The position numbers and the translations under genes were made by a program. The notes beneath the pieces were generated by a model. That model ran no database searches and was not told the origin of the DNA. It saw only the letters and a program-made list of their open reading frames with translations. A stretch of DNA of 64,000 nucleotides from Pontibacillus yanchengensis Y32 (lineage in GTDB: Bacteria; Bacillota; Bacilli; Bacillales; BH030062), in assembly GCF_000770635.1 (NCBI RefSeq), contig NZ_AVBF01000007.1:1-64000 (forward strand). The letters run 5' to 3'. Below are positions 46,301-55,572 of the stretch, piece by piece. Position 1 is the stretch's first letter. Every line of letters begins with the position of its first letter.

Positions 46301-48949
46301 ATGGAAAATGAAAACCAAGAAATATCTTTACCGACAAAATACGATCCGAATGCAATTGAAAAAGGTCGATATGACTTTTGGGTGAATGGTAAGTTTTTTG
46401 AAGCAAAAGATGACGAGAATAAAGATCCGTTTACTGTGGTTATCCCACCACCAAACGTAACGGGTCGCCTTCACTTAGGGCATGCATGGGATACGACACT
46501 ACAAGATATCATAACTCGAGTGAAGCGTATGCAAGGATACGATGTACTGTGGCTACCTGGAATGGACCATGCTGGTATTGCTACACAAGCTAAAGTGGAA
46601 GCAAAGTTAAAAGAACAGGGTACATCTCGATATGACCTTGGGCGTGAAGGATTCCTTCAACAAGCATGGGATTGGAAAGAAGAATATGCTGATTTCATTC
46701 GTCAACAATGGGAAAAGCTTGGATTAGGATTAGACTATTCTCGTGAACGTTTTACTCTAGATAACGGATTATCCAATGCCGTACGCGAAGTATTTGTTAC
46801 ATTATATGAAAAAGGGCTAATCTATCGTGGTGAATACATTATCAACTGGGATCCGGCAACGCAGACAGCTCTATCTGATATTGAAGTAATCTATGATGAT
46901 GTTCAAGGTCATTTCTATCACATGAAGTATCCGTTAGTGGATGGATCTGATGAGATTCAGATAGCGACAACTCGTCCAGAGACGATGCTTGGTGATACAG
47001 CTGTAGCAGTTCATCCAGAAGATGATCGTTACAAACACCTTATTGGCAAGAAGGTGAAGCTTCCTATCGTTGGACGTGAAATTGAAATTGTAGCCGATGA
47101 TTATGTTGATATGGAGTTTGGAAGTGGTGCTGTGAAGATTACACCAGCTCATGACCCGAATGATTTTGAAATCGGAAATCGCCATAATTTAGAGCGTGTA
47201 CTTGTTATGAACGAAGATGGCTCAATGAATGAGAATGCTGGTAAATATCAAGGCATGGATCGCTTTGCTTGTCGTAAACAATTGGTTAAGGATCTTCAAG
47301 AAGAAGGTGTTCTATTTAACATTGAAGAACACATGCACTCGGTAGGCCACTCTGAGAGAAGTGGAGCGGTTGTTGAACCATACCTTTCTACACAATGGTT
47401 TGTAAATATGCAGCCATTAGCCGATGCTTCTATTGAGTTACAAAAAGGGGACGACAAAGTTAACTTTGTTCCAGACCGTTTTGAGAAAACTTATTTAAAC
47501 TGGATGGAGAATATTCGCGACTGGTGTATTTCTAGACAGCTTTGGTGGGGCCATCGTATCCCAGCTTGGTACCATAAAGAAACAGGTGAATTATATGTAG
47601 GTCGTGATGAACCAGCTGATCCTGAAAACTGGGTACAGGATGAGGATGTGCTAGATACTTGGTTCTCCTCTGCATTATGGCCTTTCTCTACAATGGGCTG
47701 GCCAGATGAAAACAATAAGGATTACAATCGTTATTTCCCTACCGATGTATTGGTAACAGGCTATGATATCATCTTCTTCTGGGTATCCCGTATGATTTTC
47801 CAATCGATTGAATTTACTGACCGTCGTCCATTTGAAGATGTGCTCATTCACGGGCTTGTACGAGATGCTGATGGACGTAAGATGAGTAAATCTTTAGGTA
47901 ACGGTGTAGATCCAATGGACGTAATTGATAAGTATGGAGCAGACTCGTTACGTTACTTCCTTGCTACAGGCTCTACTCCTGGTCAGGATTTGAGGTTCCA
48001 ATGGGAGAAAGTGGAGGCAACATGGAACTTTGCTAATAAAATTTGGAATGCTTCTCGTTTTGCTCTAATGAATATGGACGGCATAAAATATGAGGAAATT
48101 GATTTATCAGGGAAGAAATCACTTGCTGATCAGTGGATCTTGACTCGTTTAAACGAAACCATTGAGCATGTAACGCGGAATGTTGATAAATACGAATTCG
48201 GAGAAGCCGGACGTCATTTATACAACTTCATTTGGGATGAATTCTGTGATTGGTATATTGAAATGGCGAAATTACCGTTATATGGAGAAGATGAGGCAGA
48301 GAAGAAGACAACACGTTCTATCTTGGCTTATGTATTAGATCAGACAATGCGAATGCTTCATCCTTTTATGCCATTTATTACAGAAGAGATTTGGCAAGCT
48401 CTTCCTACTAAAGGTGAATCCATTACCGTTGCAAAATGGCCGGAAGTGCGAAATGATCTTCATAATGAACAGGCATCAGAAGAAATGAAGCGACTTGTTG
48501 ATATTATTCGATCTGTACGAAACATTCGTGCTGAAGTTGATACACCAATGTCTAAACAAATTCAGCTGATGATCAAAGCGAAAGATGACGAGGTAGCTGA
48601 ACAGTTAAATAACAATCGTCATTATTTAGAACGTTTCTGTAATCCAAGCGAACTAACAATTGATCCAAATCTTCAGGCCCCAGAAAAGGCAATGTCTTCT
48701 GTTATTACAGGAGCTGAACTTTACCTTCCGCTTGAAGGGTTGATTGATATTCAAGAAGAAGTAGCCCGCCTTGAAAAAGTATGGAAGAAATGGGACGACG
48801 AAGTGAAGCTTGTTCAAAAGAAACTTTCCAATGATAAATTTGTTAATAAAGCTCCAGAACACATTGTTCAGGCTGAACGAGACAAAGAGCAAGATTATTT
48901 AGATAAACGTGATAAGGTAGAGACACGAATCAACGAACTAAAATCTTAA
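46301..48949 (+). CDS. valS: Valyl-tRNA synthetase
   Basis: This 882-residue class I synthetase charges tRNA-Val. The HIGH-type signature is [11 protein letters not shown] (about 50-60). The editing (CP1) domain carries [17 protein letters not shown], and the KMSKS motif is [14 protein letters not shown] near residue 525. The anticodon-binding domain and a C-terminal coiled-coil arm ([20 protein letters not shown]) complete it. Length equals the B. subtilis enzyme within two residues. An AGGAGG site precedes the ATG. It is controlled by the T-box just upstream. Confidence 0.97.
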   Translation: MENENQEISLPTKYDPNAIEKGRYDFWVNGKFFEAKDDENKDPFTVVIPPPNVTGRLHLGHAWDTTLQDIITRVKRMQGYDVLWLPGMDHAGIATQAKVEAKLKEQGTSRYDLGREGFLQQAWDWKEEYADFIRQQWEKLGLGLDYSRERFTLDNGLSNAVREVFVTLYEKGLIYRGEYIINWDPATQTALSDIEVIYDDVQGHFYHMKYPLVDGSDEIQIATTRPETMLGDTAVAVHPEDDRYKHLIGKKVKLPIVGREIEIVADDYVDMEFGSGAVKITPAHDPNDFEIGNRHNLERVLVMNEDGSMNENAGKYQGMDRFACRKQLVKDLQEEGVLFNIEEHMHSVGHSERSGAVVEPYLSTQWFVNMQPLADASIELQKGDDKVNFVPDRFEKTYLNWMENIRDWCISRQLWWGHRIPAWYHKETGELYVGRDEPADPENWVQDEDVLDTWFSSALWPFSTMGWPDENNKDYNRYFPTDVLVTGYDIIFFWVSRMIFQSIEFTDRRPFEDVLIHGLVRDADGRKMSKSLGNGVDPMDVIDKYGADSLRYFLATGSTPGQDLRFQWEKVEATWNFANKIWNASRFALMNMDGIKYEEIDLSGKKSLADQWILTRLNETIEHVTRNVDKYEFGEAGRHLYNFIWDEFCDWYIEMAKLPLYGEDEAEKKTTRSILAYVLDQTMRMLHPFMPFITEEIWQALPTKGESITVAKWPEVRNDLHNEQASEEMKRLVDIIRSVRNIRAEVDTPMSKQIQLMIKAKDDEVAEQLNNNRHYLERFCNPSELTIDPNLQAPEKAMSSVITGAELYLPLEGLIDIQEEVARLEKVWKKWDDEVKLVQKKLSNDKFVNKAPEHIVQAERDKEQDYLDKRDKVETRINELKS

Positions 48950-48961
48950 AAAGTTTATGGA

Positions 48962-48993
48962 AAAAGACGGACCTGTATTGGGTTCGTCTTTAT
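48962..48993 (+). terminator. Terminator after valS
   Basis: AAAGACGGACC and GGGTTCGTCTTT pair with a G-T and a one-base offset around a short loop. The T run is short. Confidence 0.6.
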
Positions 48994-49099
48994 TCCAATA
49001 AAGGAAATATCGCTAGTAGGAAGGAGTTATTGTATTAAGCACAATGCTCCGTGGAAGAAAAATGTACTTATATGCAAGGAAGAAACGAGGAAAATGGTA

Positions 49100-50380
49100 A
49101 TGAACTATCAAGATGCAATGGAATGGATTCATAATCGACATAAATTTGGTATCAAGCCTGGTTTGCAACGTATGGAATGGTTAATGTCCCGCCTTGGTAA
49201 TCCAGAACAACACCTTCAAGCTATTCATGTTGCAGGAACGAATGGAAAAGGGTCGACCATTTCGTTTATCCGTAATATGTTACAAGCTCATGGATATACG
49301 GTGGGCACGTTCACTTCTCCTTATGTTGTCACGTTTAATGAACGTATCAGTATAAATGGAAAGCCACTAGCTGATGAGGAATGGGCAGAGCTGGTAGACA
49401 AAATCAAGCCACTCGCTGAAGAATTAGAAACTTTACCACTAGGTGGACCTACAGAGTTTGAAGTTATCACTGCATTAGCTATATTATACTTTTCAGAACA
49501 CCCACAAGATATTGTTCTAATGGAAACAGGATTGGGTGGGCGTTTGGACTCAACCAATGTTATATCTCCTATCTTATCTGTTATTACAAGCATAGGAAAA
49601 GATCATACTGCTATTCTAGGCGAGACAATGGAGGAAATAGCATCAGAAAAAGCAGGTATAATCAAACCTGGTGTACCTGTAATAACTGGAGTAGAAAACC
49701 CGAATGCTTTAAATGTGATAAAACAAAAAGCAATCATAGAGGATGCAAAGCTAGATACTCTAGGGGATCAATTTCAAATTATAGATGTTTCCACTACACC
49801 TATTGGAGAACAATTCAACTTTACGAATGAAATGATTAATTGGGACGAGCTTGTGATTCATATGAAGGGAAAACATCAGATGAAGAATGCAGCTTTAGCT
49901 ATTCAAGCTGTAACGCAATGTCTTACACATGTAAGCGAAGAGAAAGTTCGTGAAGGACTTCTAACAACAAGTTGGGTGGGGCGGTTTGAACAAGTTTTTG
50001 ATCATCCTCCTATCATTCTTGATGGAGCTCATAATGAAGAGGGTATTCAAGCGATGACTCAGACTGTTCGTGACCATTACCATGATAAGAAAAAGCATTT
50101 ACTATTTGCAGCTTTGCACGATAAACCTTTAGATAAGATGGTGCCCTTGTTTACGAATACATTTGATACAGTTACTTTTACCTCGTTCTCCTTTCCAAGG
50201 GCTACTAATCCAGAAGAACTATATTCATTATCCTCACATCCACGTAAGGATAAGACATATGATTGGAAAGAATTCGTAATGGAGAGCATGAAAACATTAT
50301 CAAAAGAGGAAGTACTGATTATATCTGGTTCCTTATATTTCATTTCAGAAGTGAGAAAATTTTTTGAAAATATAGGATGA
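49100..50380 (+). CDS. folC: Folylpolyglutamate synthase / dihydrofolate synthase
   Basis: A 426-residue Mur-ligase-like enzyme that adds glutamate to folates. It shows the family beginning YQDAMEWIHNRHKFGIKPGL, the P-loop HVAGTNGKGST (about 45-55), TSPYVVTFNERI, the METGLGGRLDSTN motif and the C-terminal ILDGAHNEEGI. The ATG at 49100 has GAGG 9 bases upstream; the one two codons earlier is too close. It keeps the valS-folC order of B. subtilis, after which comC would be expected but a different block follows. Confidence 0.93.
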   Translation: MNYQDAMEWIHNRHKFGIKPGLQRMEWLMSRLGNPEQHLQAIHVAGTNGKGSTISFIRNMLQAHGYTVGTFTSPYVVTFNERISINGKPLADEEWAELVDKIKPLAEELETLPLGGPTEFEVITALAILYFSEHPQDIVLMETGLGGRLDSTNVISPILSVITSIGKDHTAILGETMEEIASEKAGIIKPGVPVITGVENPNALNVIKQKAIIEDAKLDTLGDQFQIIDVSTTPIGEQFNFTNEMINWDELVIHMKGKHQMKNAALAIQAVTQCLTHVSEEKVREGLLTTSWVGRFEQVFDHPPIILDGAHNEEGIQAMTQTVRDHYHDKKKHLLFAALHDKPLDKMVPLFTNTFDTVTFTSFSFPRATNPEELYSLSSHPRKDKTYDWKEFVMESMKTLSKEEVLIISGSLYFISEVRKFFENIG

Positions 50381-50503
50381 TTGTGCTACTATGTTAGTAA
50401 TATTTATTTACAAAAACTGCAAGAAAAATATAAGAAAATATAGCTGGTTTCACTATGACAAGCTTGCTAGGTTAGAGATTGATTCGGTAGGGAGATGCAT
50501 GAC

Positions 50504-52243
50504 ATGCTAACGAAGCAAAAAACAGTGGCCCTTTGGGTAGTTTGGGCTCTATTGTGGCCCAGCATATTTGTATTGATTTATCAGCTCCAACCCCCAACAT
50601 TTCAAGGTCACGAAATTGATCTCCTCTCTTTTGCTATGTTAATGGGAATTGTGGCGTTATTTCCAATCATCGTGAATGGTACGCCAATATTTTTCATTCA
50701 TGGAATTGGTCTAACCGTGTTTATTTATTTTGGTTTGTTTGTGGAAATCATGCTAACCCAAATGGCTTATATCATTCTGTTTGCTAAATTGCGGTTACCT
50801 AGAAATGATTTATATAAAATTCCATTAAACTTTCTTATGTTTATGTTTGTTTCCATCGGTGCAGCTGGTGTGTATTACTTATTTGGTGGAAGACATGGGG
50901 CACTAGATATCAGTTCACCTATAGATATTTTGCCTATTTTAGCTTATTCCCTTGCAATCATTCTTATTAATCAACTACTCCTGAATGTTATTCGAACTCT
51001 TATAATGGGCTTACCTTCAAAATTCTTTAATAGTAGTTTGCTGTGGGAGGGTGTTAGTAACCTAATTATTCTACCAGTAGCACTCGTACTTTATATTTTA
51101 TATATAGAAATTGGACTAGGGGCTATATATTATGTAGGTGTCCCATTTGTTAGTTTATCTATCATCCTCATGCTTTTTTATAGAAGTCGCCGCATTAATG
51201 ATTATTTACAACGGACAAGCGATATTGGACATGAGTTAACGGAAAAATTAGAAGTTAGTGAAGTGTTAGATCGTTTTGTTGAGAACATCTCAACGCTGTT
51301 GGATGTGAATTATGCGTATATCTACGATGTTGATGAGGAACAGAATAGGCTAACTTTAATTCGCTTCTATGATGCAATGCAAGATCGCGAATTACCTATA
51401 AATCATCTACATAAATTTGAAGGAGTTAGTGGAAAGGTATGGGGTAATGCTCAGGGGCTCTATTATCATTCTCGTAAACAATGGGAACAGGGCAACGCAA
51501 AGTTTATGTCTAAAGAAGTTGAGAGCATAATTTCCATTCCTATCGAACGCCACAAACAAGTTGTTGGTGTGTTAACACTTACATCCAAAAAGAAACGAGC
51601 ATATGAAAAATATCAGTATATGATTGTAGACATACTGACAAATTACTTAGCTGTTGCCATCGAAAATGCCCGAAATTATGAAGAAACAAAACGGCAGAGT
51701 GAAATATGTCTACTTACAAATCTATATAACTATCGCTATTTTGAAAAACACTTACAAGCATATTATGACCATTTACAGAGTCATAATATCCAGGAAGAAA
51801 TTGCGCTTATTTTACTAGATTTAGACCATTTTAAAGAGATTAATGATCAATACGGACATGAAAGTGGAAATGAAGCATTATGCGAACTCGCTAATCGTTT
51901 AAGAAATATTATTTCCGATAAGGGAACAGTAGCCAGGTATGGTGGAGAAGAATTTGTTATATTATTACCAAATGTTAACCAAGAGCATGCTCTCCATATC
52001 GCAGAGCACGTCCGACGAAAAATTGCAAACACTCCCTTTACTCTATATGAGCACATACTAGAAGATGAAAATCCAGTTCAGGTAAATATAACAGCAAGTA
52101 TTGGGAGTGCAACATACCCTGATAATTGCGAAGACCCTATGGAGCTAGTTCGCCATGCAGACCGAGCCATGTATATGGGAGCTAAACGCCAAGGTCGCAA
52201 TAAAGTAGCCAGTTATGAGAAGGTAGTGGAAACAGCAGAGTAA
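50504..52243 (+). CDS. Membrane diguanylate cyclase (GAF-GGDEF)
   Basis: A 579-residue membrane enzyme predicted to make cyclic-di-GMP. The N-terminal 210 residues form about six to seven membrane helices (MASE/5TM-like sensor). A GAF domain follows (about 245-395, LLDVNYAYIYDVDEEQNR, GVLTLTSKKKRAYEK), then a GGDEF domain (about 410-570) with LLDLDHFKEINDQYGHESGNEAL and active-site RYGGEEF near residue 480. The inhibitory RxxD site expected nine residues before GGEEF reads SDKG, so product inhibition is probably missing. The start at 50504 follows AGGGAG; an ATG at 50495 overlaps that site. It lies immediately before the type IV pilus operon, with its own terminator. Confidence 0.88.
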   Translation: MLTKQKTVALWVVWALLWPSIFVLIYQLQPPTFQGHEIDLLSFAMLMGIVALFPIIVNGTPIFFIHGIGLTVFIYFGLFVEIMLTQMAYIILFAKLRLPRNDLYKIPLNFLMFMFVSIGAAGVYYLFGGRHGALDISSPIDILPILAYSLAIILINQLLLNVIRTLIMGLPSKFFNSSLLWEGVSNLIILPVALVLYILYIEIGLGAIYYVGVPFVSLSIILMLFYRSRRINDYLQRTSDIGHELTEKLEVSEVLDRFVENISTLLDVNYAYIYDVDEEQNRLTLIRFYDAMQDRELPINHLHKFEGVSGKVWGNAQGLYYHSRKQWEQGNAKFMSKEVESIISIPIERHKQVVGVLTLTSKKKRAYEKYQYMIVDILTNYLAVAIENARNYEETKRQSEICLLTNLYNYRYFEKHLQAYYDHLQSHNIQEEIALILLDLDHFKEINDQYGHESGNEALCELANRLRNIISDKGTVARYGGEEFVILLPNVNQEHALHIAEHVRRKIANTPFTLYEHILEDENPVQVNITASIGSATYPDNCEDPMELVRHADRAMYMGAKRQGRNKVASYEKVVETAE

Positions 52244-52263
52244 TGACTCTGCTGTTTTTTTTA
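52231..52263 (+). terminator. Terminator after the diguanylate cyclase gene
   Basis: AACAGCAGAGT and ACTCTGCTGTT pair perfectly around AATG and run into nine T. The stop codon is inside the hairpin. Confidence 0.9.
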
Positions 52264-52344
52264 TTTCTAATGGAATGGCTGCGTTAAAGTTTGATGTTGA
52301 TATAATAATTAGTTTTATGTTCCTCCATAATAGCACCATAATCT

Positions 52345-52520
52345 TGAATAACTGGTGAGGCTGGACCCGTTACGTGGGGCTGCGGTGAAATGGTTCGCTT
52401 TCCGCGGAGGAACATGCAAGCCTCCTCGTTTGGCTACGCCTCTCTGTGGGGTCTAGCATTGTCCCTTCTTCCGCAGGAGTCTCACCATTTCCCTCCGCCC
52501 ATCGGTATGAGAGATAACGG
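52345..52520 (-). repeat. Interspersed repeat family C, copy 1 (inverted)
   Basis: A gene-free GC-rich element. Read on the minus strand it has GAGACTCCTGCGG, GACCCCACAGAGAGGCG, ACGAGGAGGCTTG and TCCGCGGAAAGCGAA, matching copy 2 in the same order. Arms GGGCTGCGGTGAAATGG (52377-52393) and CCATTTCCCTCCGCCC (52485-52500) are imperfectly complementary. Confidence 0.75.
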
Positions 52521-52717
52521 ATTCATCGTAGTTAGTGCTAGGTAAGTATAATGATTTTAACAGATTGGTCAAACTGTTTATAATAATAATTTCCTTGATA
52601 TCAAAGGGGTTTAAGTATGTTTTACTTCCTTGAATATATGCGTTAATAGTGTTGAAACTTTCCCTTAATCCAATAAAAAGGTAAATACCTTCCTAAATAA
52701 GTACTCCAATACATGGC

Positions 52718-52849
52718 GTTGAATCGTTGGGAATTTGCGAGACTCCTGCGGGAAAACGATCGTGTGAAGACCCCGCAGAGAGGCGAATGCCGAACGAGGA
52801 GGCTTCACCGATTGTCCGCGGAAAGCGAGTGAATTCCCAACGATTCAAC
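52718..52849 (+). repeat. Interspersed repeat family C, copy 2
   Basis: Bounded by perfect 18-bp inverted arms GTTGAATCGTTGGGAATT (52718-52735) and AATTCCCAACGATTCAAC (52832-52849). The core contains GAGACTCCTGCGGG, GACCCCGCAGAGAGGCG, ACGAGGAGGCTTC and TCCGCGGAAAGCGAG. This core type is common between genes in Bacillaceae genomes. It carries no open frame of its own. Confidence 0.82.
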
Positions 52850-53222
52850 AACTCAGCACCAAAAATGCTTATTCCAGATTATGCTTCTTAACTTGTATAA
52901 AACTATTTAGATTAGTTGATTCCAAAATCAACACTAAACTTTAACATAGCCATTGGAAAGATGAGATGTTTCATATATGGAGAATCCAAATATACATTAG
53001 AATTTCACTAGTGTCTATTAACCTAAAAAAACGCCACGCTATATCTCTTACATGTATATAATGTGAATGAAGTGGTTCATAGGGACTAATGATTCGGGGA
53101 ATTTGTGGTAATGACTAGGTCCAATATAGCAATAAATTCTTTTAAATATACCAACTTTATTATACAATTACGATATAGTCGAACGTTGTCAAAATTCGGT
53201 GAAAAAGGAAAGAGGTGAGGTT
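52850..53222. other. AT-rich region upstream of the pilus operon
   Basis: About 370 bases without a gene. A -10-like TATACAAT near 53162 is the best promoter candidate for the pilus operon, with only a poor -35. No repeat core, riboswitch or clear palindrome is visible. No cyclic-di-GMP riboswitch signature could be recognised by eye. Confidence 0.35.
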
Positions 53223-54035
53223 TTGGACATTCTATTTGCCCTTGTTGGGGGAGTTATCTTATTATTGATTTTTTACATAATACCTGTAGGGTACAATAGA
53301 AGAGGAAAACTATTAGTAGTAGGATCTGCACTTTTAATTGCATTATCGACCTATTATTCCAACTTTGTATTTCAATGGTGGGAAAGTTTACTCATACTTC
53401 TATTATTATCTTTTTTAATGACAATTCTTATAAGTCGATACTTATATAAAAATAACCAAGAAAAGCATTTAAATGAACGTGAAAACGATGATGAAGTAAA
53501 GGATATAATACAACAACCTAACGGTGAACTTTATAAAAAGAATATAGATACCAATATTTCAAAAGAATTTACTGAAGAACTAATAGATAAAAAAAATGAA
53601 TTCAAATCTTCAACATCTAATGACAATTCACCTTTGACTCACACTTCTAATGAAGAACAGACCTATAATACTCTAGCAAATATCGAACCAATTCAGTTTG
53701 TTGATACAACCGAAGATTATCAAAGCTATCATCAAGATTCTAAAATAGAAGATAAGGAACTAACAAATAATATAGAAACAAGTAAAGAAGAGGAAGGTTT
53801 GAGCCCTGAAGAAGAACTAATTACGAATCGATTTAATCAATTATCTAAGACCAATAAATCTATGGAATATGATGACTTTCAATCAGAGGGGATTCAACAA
53901 GAGGAAACTTATCAAGAAAACGATAATAGTGACTATTTTAGTGATGAAAACTACACCAAACCACATGCCGAAGATTATATAGAGCCAATAGGAAGATTAT
54001 CTAGGCTTGAATATGAAGAAGACATCCGTGAATAA
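53223..54035 (+). CDS. Unknown membrane protein with acidic tail, first gene of pilus operon
   Basis: A 270-residue protein. Residues 1-85 form three membrane helices (ILFALVGGVILLLIFYIIPV, LLVVGSALLIALSTYYSNF, SLLILLLLSFLMTILISRYL). The other 185 residues are hydrophilic, rich in Glu, Asp, Asn and Ser, and probably disordered. I recognise no family. The TTG at 53223 follows GAGGTGAGG; a GTG at 53199 has no site. It is 88 bases from the VanW-like gene and in line with the pilus genes, so a role in pilus assembly or its placement is possible by context only. Confidence 0.7.
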   Translation: MDILFALVGGVILLLIFYIIPVGYNRRGKLLVVGSALLIALSTYYSNFVFQWWESLLILLLLSFLMTILISRYLYKNNQEKHLNERENDDEVKDIIQQPNGELYKKNIDTNISKEFTEELIDKKNEFKSSTSNDNSPLTHTSNEEQTYNTLANIEPIQFVDTTEDYQSYHQDSKIEDKELTNNIETSKEEEGLSPEEELITNRFNQLSKTNKSMEYDDFQSEGIQQEETYQENDNSDYFSDENYTKPHAEDYIEPIGRLSRLEYEEDIRE

Positions 54036-54123
54036 TACTATTATTTATGAAAGAGATTTTGAAAAATGAATTTATATAATACAAGTAATATCTTTAAGAT
54101 ATCTACAACAAGGGGAAGGTAAT

Positions 54124-55509
54124 GTGGGAAAACAGCTGGATATAAAACTTTTTATTTTACTAACTACTATGGCAGTTTTCTTAATAGCTATGTCAGTAAG
54201 TGGAAATTTTATTTATCAAACAGTATTAGCTGAACCAGAAACCTATGATGAAGGCACTAGTGTAAGCGGCGTACAGCTAAGTGGGTTAACAAAAGCGGAA
54301 GCAAAGATTAAGCTGCAAAATGCTGCTTCTGAATGGATTAAGAAGCATCCGGTTCTCATAAATATGAAACAGAATCAATTGACTTTCCCCCCCTCTTTAT
54401 TTGATTTTAATATTGAGAAAACTCTTAAGAATATAAAATATGGAGAGTCTACTAAAATATCTATTAATATTAATGTCAAGGAATTTTCTAGTATAGAGAA
54501 TGAATTAGGGCCCAATTTGTATGACAAATTACTTTTGCAAAGTTTAAATACTGATTTAAAAAATACAGTAGAATCCCTACCATCTAAACCCATTGAGTTT
54601 TCTATATATGATTATGTTGAAAAAGGTACTGTTGAGCTTTATGAAACAGTTAGTAAATACTCTATTCCAATTCCGAATGGTATTGATCCCTCCTATTATA
54701 TACGAGTGTTAGATGGGGTGACCGTCAATGCAAAAGAAACATTCTCATTGTTGAAATATACGAATGATGCATCTTTTCAAAGTTCCGAAGCGTTAAACTT
54801 AGTTGCATCTGCAATACTTGGATCTTCATTAAAAACTAATTTTTCTATTAAGGAACGACACATAAGTCAGCATCGACCTGAATACATCCCAAGAGGACGA
54901 GAAGCAAGCATAAATCCTGAAGAAAATCAAGGTTTTGAATTCGTGAATATAAATGAGAGTAATTATAAACTTACAATCTATGTTCAAGATGGCAACTTAA
55001 TAGCAAAATGGAAAGGTTATCCTCTTCCTAGTAATTATAAAGTAGCTATAAAAGGAGTACAGGAGATTCAACCTAAAACTATTGTGAATTTTTCTAATAA
55101 AGTAGTAGGTACTGAAATTATTAAGGAGGGTTCTAAAGGTGAAGTTTATGAATTACATAGACTTACCGTAAATCAGAATAACCAAGTAATTTCAAACGAA
55201 TTTATTGCTGAGGATTATTATTCTCCATTACATAGGGTGGAGCTACATTATAAAAAGAAGGATTATAATGATAATGATGAAGATATTACTCAAGAAGGTG
55301 ATACAGATTCTAATATCCCTACCTCTAGCTCATCATTAGATTCACAATCAAGTTCAGAACACTCTTCAAATAGTGAAGAAGATCAAAACAACCAATCTAG
55401 TCCTAATGATTCTAAAAGCGAGCAAACAAATCAAAGTGAAAAACAAGGAGTAGTAACAAATCCAGAGGATATGTGGGATCAGACTGATGAACCATCTAAA
55501 GGTGAATAA
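54124..55509 (+). CDS. VanW-like domain surface protein of the pilus operon
   Basis: A 461-residue protein with an N-terminal membrane anchor or signal (8-30, LFILLTTMAVFLIAMSVSG). A peptidoglycan-binding-like region (about 45-170) starts TSVSGVQLSGLTKAEAKIKL, and a VanW-like domain follows (about 195-310; RPEYIPRGREASI, GFEFVNINESNYKLTIYVQDG). The last 90 residues are a Ser/Asp/Gln-rich low-complexity tail. The start is GTG after AAGGGGAAGG; a nearby ATG is out of frame. VanW and related wall proteins occur in other Gram-positive pilus loci, from memory. A wall-gate or adhesin role is a guess. Confidence 0.68.
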   Translation: MGKQLDIKLFILLTTMAVFLIAMSVSGNFIYQTVLAEPETYDEGTSVSGVQLSGLTKAEAKIKLQNAASEWIKKHPVLINMKQNQLTFPPSLFDFNIEKTLKNIKYGESTKISININVKEFSSIENELGPNLYDKLLLQSLNTDLKNTVESLPSKPIEFSIYDYVEKGTVELYETVSKYSIPIPNGIDPSYYIRVLDGVTVNAKETFSLLKYTNDASFQSSEALNLVASAILGSSLKTNFSIKERHISQHRPEYIPRGREASINPEENQGFEFVNINESNYKLTIYVQDGNLIAKWKGYPLPSNYKVAIKGVQEIQPKTIVNFSNKVVGTEIIKEGSKGEVYELHRLTVNQNNQVISNEFIAEDYYSPLHRVELHYKKKDYNDNDEDITQEGDTDSNIPTSSSSLDSQSSSEHSSNSEEDQNNQSSPNDSKSEQTNQSEKQGVVTNPEDMWDQTDEPSKGE

Positions 55510-55572
55510 AATAATTGTACGTAAGAATCCACTTTGGACTTGCTCTTCTAACTTTACTAGTGAGGTGGTAAA

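Noticed and set aside
53199-53222. GTG start at 53199 for the first pilus-operon gene
   Set aside because: No ribosome binding site precedes it, and the GAGGTGAGG inside this stretch is the site for the TTG at 53223.
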